64,000 nucleotides of DNA, from assembly GCA_024345305.1 (NCBI GenBank), contig BRON01000005.1, forward strand, positions 1,364,001-1,428,000. Reading direction: 5' to 3'. This document shows, one piece after another, positions 27,207-39,025 of this stretch (position 1 is its first letter; the number at the start of each line of letters is the position of its first letter). This DNA is from Mrakia gelida. Lineage: Eukaryota; Basidiomycota; Tremellomycetes; Cystofilobasidiales; Mrakiaceae. Made by a program: the position numbers and the translations under genes. The notes below the pieces were generated by a model that was not told the origin of the DNA, did no database searches, and was given only the letters and a program-made list of their open reading frames with translations.

Positions 27207-28475
27207 TTAAAACTTCGGCTTCTTCCCCACCCCAGCAGGCGCTCCCCTCCTCTTCTTGAACAACGGGGCAGCAGCAGCAGGAGGAGGAGGGACCTCAGCC
27301 TCAACCTCGACCTTCTTCTCCTCCTCCACCGTCTCCTCCTTCACCACCACTCCCTTCTCCCCCTCACCCACCACTCCTTCTCCTTCTCCTTCCGGTCCAC
27401 CCTCTACACTGCCCTCACCCCCCACCACCCCACCCTCCCCAATCCTACTCCCCCAAACAACCGGCTTCCATACCAACTTCTCCTTCTCAGCCCTCTCCCT
27501 CTCCCTCTCCTCCTCCTCCAGCTTCCTCCTCTTAGCCATCAACCCCTCCTCCTTCTCCTTCACCTTCACCACAATCTCCCCCTCGTCTTCATGCCCCATC
27601 GACCAGTTCAAAGGCCTCTTGTCCTTCCGAACGAACTTGAACGCGCGGGATTCAGCGGCGTCGTCGTCGTGGTCTCCTTTTGGAACGACCCTTGGACCGG
27701 TTCGGTTGCGAGAGGTTGAGCCTTCGGCGGAAGGGTAGGCTTCGGACCCAGGTGGTGGAGGAGGGGAAGCAGGAGCCGGTGGAGGAGCGACCACTTCCCA
27801 GGTCCCGACTCGTCCTTCGAGCTTGCGCTGCTCTCGCTCTTCCTCCTCCTTGGGATCGAGAGGAACTTCCTCTACGGCGTCGGGATCGGTGAAGCCTAGG
27901 TCGGCGGCTGTGGTGTAGGAGTCGTATTTCGTTTTGGGTTTAACTGGGGGTGCTGTTTTGGAAGAGGAAGGGGTGGTGGAGGAAGAGGAAGGAGGGACAG
28001 CTCCAGAGGCGACGTCCAGGGCGTAGGCTGCTTGGGCGGCCTGGCGGAGGGAAGGAACGAACGAGGGAATGGGAGAGGGTGGGGAGAGTTAGTGAAAGAA
28101 GAAAGATGAGAGCAAGGAAGAGAATGGAGGGAGGGAGAAAGGGAAACGAAGGAAGGGAAACGTCGACGTCGAAGCTCACCTTCTCCATCCTCGCGATCTC
28201 CTTCTTCTCGTGATCTGCGTCCTTCTGCTTCCTCTCTCCCGACTTGTAGATCTCTCGCAAGTGTCGCTCCTTGTTCCCGATGTGACGGAATCCGGTTTCG
28301 TGCAGTTGACGGGACTGACGGACGCAACGAACGAACGAGCGAGGGTCAGCGAGTGAGCTCGGATGGAAGGAAGGACGAAGAGAGGAAGGGCTCGACTGAC
28401 GGGAGCATCATCGTTGATGTGGATATCACAGTACTTGCAGTGCCACTTCTTGGTGGATTTCCAGAACTCGGTCAT
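27207..28475 (-). CDS. WW-domain-binding protein 4-like (FBP21-like) splicing factor
   Basis: Starts MTEFWKSTKKWHCKYCDIHI, then NDDAPSRQLHETGFRHIGNK, a matrin/U1C-type C2H2 zinc finger (C-x2-C...H-x5-H) that opens WBP4/FBP21 proteins, which are spliceosome components of the activated B complex. An LREIYKSGERKQKDA helix follows, then a Pro/Ser linker, acidic DPKEEEEREQRKLEGR, and KFVRKDKRPLNWSMGHEDEG. The C-terminus is a Lys/Glu-rich coiled stretch ending LFKKRRGAPAGVGKKPKF. I see no WW domain, which animal WBP4 carries, so this matches the shorter fungal form. Three or four exons; start at 28475 is the natural MTEFWKS opening. Divergent from the large membrane-protein gene. Confidence 0.8.
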
Positions 28476-28825
28476 CGCGAAAGAAGAGAAAGGGAAGGGA
28501 AGGGAGAGGGAGGGAGGTGGTGGCCGTTTGTGGGAGGGTTTCGTTGAGCTCTCGTTTCGCTTCTTTGTTTCGTTCGTCTCTTTTGGTTTCGTTTTTCGGA
28601 GAGCGAGGAAGCGAGTAACGACCAGCATCGAGATAGACACGAGTTCTGTACCAAGGCTTGCTCTCGAGCGTCCCAGAGAAGAGAGAAGATGACGCGTGTC
28701 TAGCTCTGAACTCTGTCCTCTTAGGGGAACGAGGAGGAGAGAGGAGAGGAGGAGGTCAAGCTCATCGACCCCCTTGGAATGGAAGCTCGCTCCTCCTTCC
28801 CCAACGCTAACCATCATCAATCTCG
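28476..28825. promoter_or_regulatory. Divergent promoter, WBP4-like / membrane-protein gene
   Basis: Short shared upstream region between two divergent genes. It is purine-rich on the + strand next to the WBP4-like start. No specific element is recognised. Confidence 0.4.
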
Positions 28826-31800
28826 ATGCCGAGTAGAGTGAAGGATATCGCTTCGAGATTCGAGCAGCAACCACCGGTGAAGGAGGCGAAGGAGAGGAAG
28901 GAAGTCAAGGGAACGAGGAAGGAAGGAGGGGAGTTGAGCTCGACGTCGAACGAGAGGGGTCTTCCGTCTTCGTCTTCTTCTGCAGCTTCACCACCAACGT
29001 TCCACTCCCAATCGAATCAACAGAATGGATCAGCATCGTCTCCTTCTAGGATGGGTCGAGGAGCAGGAACGACATCAACTCCCTCGAAGGTCGTACGTCC
29101 ATCGGCTTCGAGCTCAACTCCTCAGCCCTCCCCCTCCTCCCCTCGAACGACGTCCTCCCCAACCTCCCCTCATCCACTCTTCCGACCCTCTCCCACTCGG
29201 CCAAAACCTTCATCTCCATCTTCACCTCTTAGGTCAACCTCCTCATCGATACCCGTCCCCAAACCGTCCCCTCCCTCAGCAGCTTCAACTCCTGTCCCTC
29301 GACGCTCACCCCACCGCCTCCTCAACACCTCTCCAGCACCCGTACCTCGTCCCATAATACAACCCTCTCAGGCCTCATCTACCTCCTCGCCTAAACCTCC
29401 AAGCTACAAGAGCTTCAACTCCTCAACCTCCTCTTTCGCATCCTCAACAACCGAGTCGATCCCCCTCTCCAGCGCCGCCAACCCCACGCGTTTCCGACCT
29501 CCTCCTCCCTCTCCCGAATCAACGATACCCAAATCCTCACCTCTACGGATCGCTGAGGTTGCACCACCTCCCTTCGATGGCTTACCACCCATCTCAACAG
29601 GCCAGCATCCACTCCTCCCCCTCTCACCTTTCCCGCTCCTCGATCCGACTCCGAAACGCGTCGCTGAGGCCGTACCCTCTCCCCCTCCCTCGTTCGCGTC
29701 TGCCTCCGCCTCGAGACCACCAACACCCTCCAAACCCTCACTCGATGATGACCTCGACATCCTCCCCATCCAGCCCTACGCCAACTCCACCTCCCCACCA
29801 CCCTCGCCAACCAAACCAATGCCGTCGCACCATCCTCTCCTCCCAACAGAGATCTTCTCCCGCTCCTCCCTCCCCCTCTCCATCCCCCACCTCGATGAGT
29901 TCCTCGCTTCCCTACCACCACCGAATTTCTCCTCCTTCGTCAACAACAACCCAGCAGCAGGAGCGGGAGCGAACAACCCAAACTCGACCCTGTTTCCACC
30001 GTTCGATCTGCTCGAGGAGAAAGGGAGTGGAGGTGGAGGGGGAGCAGTGAGCAGTCCTGGGAGGTGGTTAAGTAGGGGGAGTTGGAATTTGGGTGAGTGA
30101 GCGCTGGCTCGTTTTGGGTGGGTGAGGGGGAGGGGAGTCGAAACGCAGCACGCTGACCTTCGTTCGTTCGCTCGTGCAGTCGGCTCTCAACGCGTCAAAC
30201 ACGGTTGGGCTCGTCCGAAAGCTTTGCTCGATACGGTCACGGGTTGGGCTTTGGGGTCTGAGGTGAATCGGCGTCCGCTATCTCCTTTACTTCAGCTCTT
30301 TCCGACCGAAACCCACGCCCACCCTCCCCTTCTCGTCCCTCGTCCGTCGTCGTTCCAAAAGGAAATTCCTGACTCAGAACTCCTCCCTCCTTTCAACGAC
30401 GACGATGACTACCAGGGATCCAACTTCATGTCATCCCTCTACTCGCTCGAAGGAGCGTACGGAGCCGTCCAGGTCGTCGCGTTGGTTTTGGCTAGTGTTG
30501 GTGAGTCCCCCACCCAAATCTCCCCTTGCCTCCCTTCCTTCCCTCAAGCACGAAGCTGATGGTGTGCATCTCGGCTTATGGTCATCAACAGCCACCCTCG
30601 GAAAGAGCGACATGGTCCAGGAAGGGTGGAGGAAGGTCTGTTTGGGATCGATGTGAGTCGCGTCCTTGTCTCCCTCTTCTTTCTCTTCCGCTTCTCAATT
30701 CGCTGACCTGCGTTCGTTTTGCGCACAGACCCAACATCCTAGCCCTCAACTTCCCCTCCGTCTTCGGTCAATCCATCGCTTTCCTCATGATTTATCAGTT
30801 CCTGGCGCTCTTGTTACTGTTTTTCTTTCGTTCGTCGCATCTCCCGACCCCATCTTCTTGTCCTCTTTCCCTTCTCCTTCGCTGACCTGTTCCCCTCTCC
30901 TTGTTCTCCTCAGGCCGAGTAGCCAAATCAATAGGAGGAGAACAAGATGTTCGAGAAGGCTTTGCGACGATGAAGGTTCGTTCTCCCCAAATCCAACCCA
31001 CCCACCCTTCCCCTCCCCTCCCCTCCTGCTCACTCACTTCGCTGGTTTTCGGCTCGTCGCAGTGGGTAGGCTGGAAACCCCGTCAACGAGCAAGAGTGAT
31101 GATCATGTCCTTTGGACTGATCGTCCTCTATCTACCGATGTCGACGATGGCGGTTCATGCGATTGTTTGGTCGTGAGTTGACTCGACCTCTTCTTGACCC
31201 CCCTTCTTTTGTTGTCGTCCGCGAACTGACGACCTTGGATGTTGACTGGGGAGCAGATCCGACTTCTGGGTCATCACAAACCCTTTCATAACGGAGGATA
31301 GCCCTGCTTCGGTGGAGGGGGTGAGGTTTTGTTAGTGAGTTTGAAGTTGAGCTCGACGCGAAGTTGGAGGAGAGGAGAGGTTCTCGCTCGCTGACCTCGT
31401 TTCCTCGACGATAAAAGTCAAACCAACCTTACGCCCGAATCGATCAACTACGCTCCTCTCATCGTTACGACCTCCGTCTTCACGTTGATCTTCGTTCGTC
31501 CCTTTCCTCCCCTCCCTCCTTTCGCTCTCGTCGACTAACCTCGTCTCGTTTCATAGGTGACCTTCTACTTCCCCATCAAGCTCTGGCTCGTCATTCGGGA
31601 CAACCTCCCTCGAGTAGATAAGTGGACGGAACTGGGGAGGAAGAGGAGTCGGACGGAGTTGGAGGTGAGTTCGAGGAGGTCGAACGAGACGCGTCGACTG
31701 ACGAAGGGCTGACTTCGAACCTCCCTTCGTCTTCTTTTCAGCACGAGTTCCAGAGAGTGCTTAATAGGGACGAGAACCCGTTCAGTTTCTTGTATCGAGG

Positions 31801-34800
31801 TGAGTCCGCTCCCAGGTTGTTCACGTTTAGCTCGTCGTCGAATCTGGCTGACCGTTTCTCGTTTCGGTTTTCGTGAACAGGCTACCGTCGCCGCTGGGGA
31901 TCCTACCGAGCCTTCTACCTCGTCGTCAAACTAGTCGCTCTGCTCGTTGTTGCCGTCTTCTCGAAAGGTTTGTCCGCACCTTCACCCCAAACCCACCTTC
32001 CCGTTCCTCTCCCGCTCACACCCCTGCGCCTCCCTCCCCCTCCCCTCCCCTCCACTCGTTCCTCGCCTCCAGACAACTGCCTCTTCCACACCCTCCCCCG
32101 CGCAACCATCGACCTCGTCCGCCAAGGGATCCTCATCTTCTTCCTCCTCGTCTTCCTCGCCATCCAGATCTTCGTTCATCCGTTCATCGACTCGAGATCC
32201 AACTCGTCTGAGTTGGTGTCGAGATCGACGTATGTGGCGATGGCGACGATTGGGCTGTTGGTTTCTCTGGATTTGAAGGGGAAGGGGTTTCTTGATAGTT
32301 GGTGTTTGTATTTGTGAGTGAGACAGCCGAGATGGGGAAGGGGGGAGGGAGGGAGGGAGGGAGAGAGACGCGTCAAACTTTTCCTGACGCCCTGCTCGTT
32401 CTTTTGGATTGGTCTGACTTTGCAGCGTTTGTGAGTGCTGAGCTTTGATTTGGTTTCGAGTGGAGCAACTTGATCCTGATCTCACGCTTCTGCCACTTTG
32501 CAGATGCCATTTCCTACGGAGGAAACGTCTGGTTCACCGTCGTCAACTGGGGATGGGTGCAGGTTCTCATTCAACGTTCGTTCCCTCTTCCCTCCTTCTT
32601 CCTCTTCTCTCTAGCTCACCATCATCTCATCTCTCAAATCCACCTCCACCAGGGATGCAACACCGCCTCGACTTCAGCCTCGACATCTTCTCTCCTCATC
32701 TGGACCTCTCGCCTTCCTCGCTGCACATCAAACGACGCGTCTGGCAAGAAACGCTCTCGACCATCCTTCTCGCTTCGCCCACTCTTCGGATGCCAGACGA
32801 TCAGCACATTCTCTACTCGGAACCTCAAGGACAGAAGTGGCCGCCTTACCTCGTCAACTTCAGAGGATCCGTCTCGGAGAGGCACGTCGAGAACCTCAAG
32901 GCGAGTTCGGTCCTTCCTTCTTTCAGTCTGCTAGCGGAAACGACTTCAACACTCTCGTAGATCAATCTGACCCTTCGTTGTCCTCTCAGATCTTGCGAGA
33001 AGTCGGAAGCGTGGAATACGACGCTGCTTTGGATCGTCTCGAAGGACCTGATCGTCGTCGATGGGAGCTCGTGAGGGAGCAGATCTTGGTCGGAGCGACG
33101 GGACCGGACTCCTACTTTCGACCACCGACTCCTCCCTTTCCTGCTGGAGTGACTTCGTTCTTCGGGAACGCGTGGCTCGTACCTTTCCCTCTGACGCTGG
33201 TCAGTCGCGTCCTTTGGTTCTTCGCGTCCTCCAAACGCGTCGATCTGACGTCTTCTCGCCTTCTTCCCTTCCTCCGACAGGTCATTCGATACGATCAAGC
33301 TCGCGAGCCTCTTGTCTTGACTGATCTCGCCTCCCTCGGTGTGTCCTCTCACCTCCCCTCGAGACGCGTCGACGACGAGACTGGAGACTAAGTTCTCTTT
33401 CTGCCTCTTTGATGCCCAGAACTCTACATCCTTCAAAACGCCCGCGAATCAATCCGTCGTCGTCGTCTCCTCCGAACCACTCTCCGATCTCTTGAGAACC
33501 AAACCCTCACCTGGCCCTTCACGACCTCCTCCCTCGTCGGCAAGCAGTCCCTCCTCCCCTTCTCTCGTCGTCGCCACACCTCCTACGACTCCCTCGTCAC
33601 CTACACCACCTGCACCCTCCTCATCACCCGTCAAGGTTCCCTCCCCTGGAAAGGACACGACCTGGGCTCGGGGCTCGAGGTTCGCTTGAAGTACGCGAAG
33701 GGAGTGTTCGCTGAGTCGAGCGAGATTGGGCTGTCGGACGATTTCGCTGTGACGGGAAGGCTGGCGGAGTTCTTGAGTCGGAACGAGAGGGTGGTGAAGG
33801 AGAGGTTGCCTGGAGCGATGAGTCTGTTGGATGATTATCGGAGTGGGATGGCGAGGGAGGTGGAGGGAAAGAGGGAGGTGATGGGGTATGCGTTTTTGAG
33901 GGAGGTGTACGAGACGCCTATGAGGGTTGGGGAGCTGGAGAGGGTGTTGGCGAAGGTTGGAGGGGAGGGAAAGGTCAGGTCGCTGGCGAGGGATTTTGGG
34001 AGAGAGTTGAGGGTGGAGGAGGAGAGGAGGAAGGCCATCTTTGGATCGAAGGCGAACGCGCTTTGGTTCCTGTTTTGGGTGAGTCGAGCTGCTTCTCTCG
34101 TACTCTTCTGCACCGCCTTTAGCTCCCTCGAAGACTTCTACTGACACAGCTTTACCTCTCCGGTCGCAGGACGACCTCTGGCGACGAAACCGAGCAGCGA
34201 TCCCTCAAGTTCGAAAACACGCGCTTGATTTCTCACCTTACTCGGCAACGTCCATCGCCTATCGACCTCTTCCTCGAGCTCTTCTCGTCGCCTTCCTCTC
34301 GGAACGGGATCTCTGGCCCCGCCCTGGAAGGAGAGGTTTTTTCGGAAACCACATCCTGAACCTCCTTTACTGGTCGTTGAACGAAGCTCAGTTCCACGTT
34401 CGTCCTCGTTCCTTTATCGGCCCTCGAACTCGCGCACTTCCTGACTGACGACCTCTTTTCGTTCCTTCTCCTCCACCTCAGGACATTCCCGTCCACCTCA
34501 CCTCCTCGACCTCATCCATCCTCCTCGCCCACCTCCCTGCCCACTCTTCTCGCGACGCGACAACCTACTCTTCCCTCGCCGGAACGGAGCTCGACGAGGA
34601 CCAGCTTCGGGAAAGACGACGCTTCGAATGGGAGGAAGTCTACACTCCCGGAGCTACGACGGCGGTTGGGAGAGTTGGAAGCTGGGTCGGTTCGAAACTC
34701 GGAGTGACGCGGTTCGAGCGAACGAACGGAGGAGGGTGGGCTCAAATCGCGAGGGGACGACGGAGGAACGAGGGGATTAGATTGTATTTGAGGAAGGAGG

Positions 34801-34823
34801 GAGGGGAGTATGTGCCGATTTGA
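28826..34823 (+). CDS. Large multi-pass membrane protein, family not recognised
   Basis: Exon 1 encodes about 420 residues of Pro/Ser-rich cytosolic sequence starting MPSRVKDIASRFEQ and carrying LDEFLASLPPPNF. Then come many hydrophobic exons: LEGAYGAVQVVALVLASV, NILALNFPSVFGQSIAFLMI, ARVMIMSFGLIVLYLPMS, a helix in IVTTSVFTLIF, RAFYLVVKLVALLVVAVFSK, RQGILIFFLLVFLAIQIFVH, MATIGLLVSL, and GGNVWFTVVNWGWVQVLIQ. The last third (from about 32640) is soluble, with ILREVGSVEYDAALDRLEGP, KQSLLPFSRRRH, and a C-terminus ending in a charged EGIRLYLRKEGGEYVPI-type stretch. It resembles conserved basidiomycete membrane proteins of unknown function, and I assign none. About 16 introns, including an apparent 5-base microexon at 32426-32430 needed to keep frame. 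Confidence 0.65.
32334..32371 (+). repeat. GGGA tandem repeat with G-quadruplex potential
   Basis: Runs of three or more G recur at 3-4 base spacing on the + strand, inside the first of two introns flanking a microexon in the membrane-protein gene. It meets the simple four-G-tract rule for quadruplex formation. Confidence 0.75.
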
Positions 34824-35277
34824 GACTATCTATAACTATCTGCTTAATGCTTATTACGATTCTACTACGTATTTATGACCTGTTCAGCTCGACGAGGTCG
34901 ACGACGCGTCGTTGTGAGGGGGCGAACGACGCGTTCTCGTTCGGCCTTCACTTCGTTCGGGCTTTCCAGTGCTCGATTCCTTCGCGGGAAGAGGTGAGCA
35001 TCAAAGAAGTACCACGAGAGAAAGGACAACATCGAAGGTACTCAAAGAAAGAGAGAGACAAAGCAAAAATAGAGAGGGCGAGGGTCGTCGAGCGAGCAGG
35101 GACGAAACGGTCTCGAAACGGAGATGCGAGAAGAAAACGAGGAAGGAGAGACAGAGTGGACGGACATGGGAAAGACGTAAAAGGCGTATAGGGAAACGAG
35201 GAGTGGCGAGAAAGAAAGAGTCCAAGGCGAGTAACCGACATCGACGCGAACGAGTCAAAACTAAACGAAGTCGGACC
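34824..35277. other. Convergent intergenic region
   Basis: 3' regions of the membrane-protein gene (+) and the Zn2Cys6 factor gene (-). It is AT-richer just after 34823 and purine-rich later. I see no gene or terminator motif I can name. Confidence 0.45.
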
Positions 35278-38235
35278 TCACACGTCCTCCTCTTCCCCCG
35301 TTCCCGTTCCAGCCTCCACCTCGTTCAAACCATCGTTCCCATCATCCTCCAGCTCGTCTCTCTCCTCCTCTCCAGCCGCTGCGAGATCGAGTTGGGGGTG
35401 CTGATCCTGTTGCCCGTCCTCGAGATGTTCGACGTACGCTCCCTCGACTCCTTCCGCCGGCTGAGCCATCTCCTCGTCTACCTGCTGCTCCCCGAGCTGA
35501 GCATCGAGCTCTCCAACTGGGTTCGACTCCGCTTGATTCGGTGGCTGCTCGGCTTCAACGTCCAGTTCCTGCTGAAGCTCCTCGCCTCCTGGACGAGGGT
35601 ACTCTCCCTCCGGTCCTCCGCTTCCCTCCCCTCCCTCCTCAGCCTGAACCATCGCCGCACTCAGAGCCGCCATTCCTCCCAGCGAAGCAGCTCCGACCAA
35701 GACTTCAGCCATCAACGCGTCGGCTGCCCTCCTGTCGTCCGAGCCCTCGACTGACTCGTCCTGCTGCTGGTGAGCTCCGTTTCCGTTCGCGAAGAGGTCT
35801 TGGAGTTGATGCTGACGATGTTGCTGAAGGAGATGATGTTGGATGTCCTCCATCCCAGGCTGTTGTTGCTCCTGCTGCTGCTGCTGCTCGTCCTGAAGCG
35901 TCTGTTGATGAGCGAGAGCGGCTGCTTCTGCTTCTTCGGCCAGCTTTTGCGCCTTCGACTTCCTGGGTTTCCGAGGAGGAGCGACGGGCGGTGGGTTCTG
36001 GTTGGGATCGTTGGGATTGTCGAGAGAGGGGAGGGGAGGGACGAACTGAGCGAGGCTTTGGGCGTTGGCGTTGGAATCGGTTCGAACGGATCCGTCGGGG
36101 TTGAGGTGGATGTTGGGTTGAGGTTGCTTCTTCCTTCCTGGTCCTCGGAACTTGCGAACCTCGGGGTACGTGCATTCGATGGATCGACGGGTGCAGGTCG
36201 AGCAGGATGGTTGAGTGGAGTCGCACCTGAGGAAGAGGAGGAGAGCGAGAAAGCTCAGACTCGAGCTCGAACGAAAAGACGCGTCGCGTCGACTGCCTGT
36301 GATCATCTGCTCCGTTACCCGGCCGAGCAACGATCAAAAGCAACGCGAGGATGAGCGAGAGATGGTGGACTCACCGAATCTTCCTCTGTCTACAAGGAAG
36401 GCAAGCGAGCTCGAGCTTAGGCTTCCCATCCGGTCCCAGCTTTCTCTCCTTCGGCGTGTTCCTTCGCCCTCCTTCCTTCTTCCCAATCCCATCAGCTTCC
36501 CTCTTCTTGCCCTTTCCGTCAACCTCGTGCTCGTTCCCGTTCAGAAGCTGGGACGAATCGAGCTCGTCACCGTCTCCAACGCGTCCTCCTCTTCCTCCAA
36601 TTCCGCTCGCTCCTCCAGAGTACTCTCCTGCTCCTCCTCCTTCTCCTCCATCCTCTCCAGAGGGGTATTCGTGCTGGTAATAGCTGGCGTGGTGGGCGAT
36701 GGCGGCGACGGCTTCCTGAGAGACGAGCTGAGCGTACTGGTTTCCGACGGCGTTGTCGAAGTGCTGCTGCTGTTCCGAGGGATCTCGTTCTATCGAATCG
36801 ATGTATTCGTTGACTTCCGCTCCGACCCAATTCGAGGTGCCGGCGTCCGAATCGTTTCCATGGGGAGCCGCCTCGACGTTGGGATCGTACGCGTAGGTCG
36901 AGAAGGTCGGCTCCTGCTGCTGATTCGAGCTCGACGAGTCCTCGGGGTATCCTCCGTACGGCTGCTCCTGGTCGTGCTGGTTCTGTTGAGCGTAGGTCGA
37001 AGTCTCTCCCTCGGCTTCTGCTGATCCGGCGTAGCTCGTCGATGGGTAGGCGAGGTGAGGAGATTCGAGGTTGGCGCTGGAGTTGGAGTTGGAGCTGCGT
37101 GGGAGTACGGGGAGGGAGGGGAAGCCGGAGAGTTTGATGGCAGAGGCGGTAGGGTTTTGATTGAATGGTGGGAGGGTGGGGAGATGATGGGTTGATTCGT
37201 GAAGGGAGAGCTGGTGATGGGGAGGATCGACGTCCGGGAGGGAGTTGGTTTGGAAGACAGGACTGGATCCAGCGGGCGAGGGGACGTCCTCCTGTACGTT
37301 CAAAGAGGGATTGACTGTTGAAAGAGAGAGATGGTTAGAGAGAGACAAACATAGACAGGAGATTGCGAAGAGATGGACCAGCGCACGTCGCAACTCGAAG
37401 GAGGAGGAGGAGGTGAGCTTACGCTGATCTTGATCGCCTTCTGTGGGAGGAGGTAGACGAGGACGGGGACGCAGATAGAAGATAAGTCAGTACGTTTTCG
37501 AATAACGAGCGAATAAGCTATGGCATGGTAGCAGCGGTTCGAGAAGACGAGAAGCAAGGAGGAGGTGGGTGAGAAGGAGTCAAGGTGGGGAAGCTCGTAG
37601 AAACGAGCTCAACTCAACCCGAAACTCCACTGTTTCCTCTCGGAGGACAAACGACGTACTACTCCTGCCTCCAGAGCTCGAGCGAACGAAGAAAAGAGGG
37701 ATGCAGTCTCGAAGCTCGTTGAGCTGGCTACGTCGACATCTCAGCTCGTTCGTCCTTGCTCCTCCCTTCCCTTCCTCTCCCCTTCCCTGTGTATACGGAC
37801 CCCCTCGAGCTCCTCGCAGCGGCTCGAAGCCCCTCAAGGGAGGAAGGCAGCCGCTCTCATCCCTCCTACGAAGCCCCTGCAGCCCAGAGATGTTCGAAAC
37901 AAGAAGGGAGGGAAGGAACGAGTCGAGCTCACCATGCTGATCATACTGGTCTTCCTCGAGTCCATGATCTAGGAAACGCGGAAGAAGAGATGCGTAGGGA
38001 AGTAAGCTCCTTCGCTATAGGACCTGGATGGATGGATGCTGGAGAAGGGTCTCTCTCCATCTTCCATTCGCGTCGACGAGCTCTCGTTCAGTTGCCCCCG
38101 ACCAAAGACGGAGGCGGATGGTGAGGGAAGGAGCTCTCGAGCTCGCATCCCTTCCTTCCTCCTCTTCTACCCTCCTGCCGCAGCGAAACGAGAAAAGAAA
38201 GACTCACCAATCTGGCTCTGGTCCATAGCCGACAT
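35278..38235 (-). CDS. Zn2Cys6 binuclear-cluster transcription factor
   Basis: Nuclear DNA-binding regulator with a Gal4-type cluster in mid-protein: ELACLPCRQRKIR, intron, CDSTQPSCSTCTRRSIECTYP. The six cysteines keep the C-x2-C-x6-C-xn-C-x2-C-x6-C spacing. Upstream are GKGKKREADGIGKKEGG and ERKLGPDGKPKLEL, basic linkers. The N-terminal half is Gln/Ser/Pro-rich (Tyr-rich YAYDPNVEAAP; QEQPYGGYPED). After the cluster come KFRGPGRKKQPQPNIHLNPD, a PRKPRKSKAQKLAEEAEAAA helix, Gln/His runs and a long acidic tail ending GTGEEEDV. No fungal-specific middle homology domain (Fungal_trans) is visible, so this is a small-module type factor. Short leading exons (MSAMDQSQIG; DHGLEEDQYDQH; EGDQDQR) were joined by eye. 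Targets are unknown. Confidence 0.75.
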
Positions 38236-39025
38236 GCTCGTTCGCTTGAGGCGTCCTCGAAGGTTTTGGGGGAAGGGAGGAGGGGCGAAGTTGAGGGAAA
38301 GGAAGGAGCGGGCGAGGTTTGGGCGAGAGAAGTCGAGAAGGGCGCTCGTCACAGCTCCCCCTTCGCCTTCAGTAGTTTTTCGGGGTCACTTTCTTTTCTC
38401 AAAAGATCGGAGTTGAGAGTTGATACTCTGAAGTATAGAAGGTCGCGAGACGGAGCGAGCGAAGACGGCTTTCGACTGCTCAACTCGAATCAACACCGTC
38501 GTCCTCCTCTACTGAGAGCTTGAACGACCCTCACGTCGATCCCCAACCTCTCCGGTACCTTTCTAGAGACGATTTGTATATTCTTTTGCTTGTTGTTCCC
38601 CTCTTTTCGAAAAAGGAAGACGTCGACGCGCCCCGTCGCGAACTCTCGCTGGAGCCGCGCGCTCGCTTTTCTGTCTGGGAGGAAGGCACGGAGAAGCGAG
38701 ACAGCAGAGAAAGATCGTGATATCGTGTGTGCGTGAGCGAGAGGCGAGTTGGCGAAAGCGAGGAGACGAGGGCGGCGTGCAGCCTGTTGGACGATAACGA
38801 AGAGGCCAAATCAGCGACGGCACGAGAGGAATGGAAGAGATGGAAGATTCGGATGAGTCGAGGGGAAAGATAGCATGCCTAGCTATGATTCGATGAGGCG
38901 AGTTGGGGTCGGAGTCTGGAAGAGACCTCAAACGAGCGAAAGAGCGAAAGACTCGTCAACGAAAATCGCGTCGCGAAGATTCGACGAAGAGGAGGAAGAT
39001 CGCACTCACGCTTGAAGCTAACAGG
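38236..39025. promoter_or_regulatory. Spacer upstream of the Zn2Cys6 factor
   Basis: Between two minus-strand genes: promoter of the Zn2Cys6 factor and 3' end of the MYND gene. Several short open frames show no coding bias or splice context. Nothing specific was found. Confidence 0.4.
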
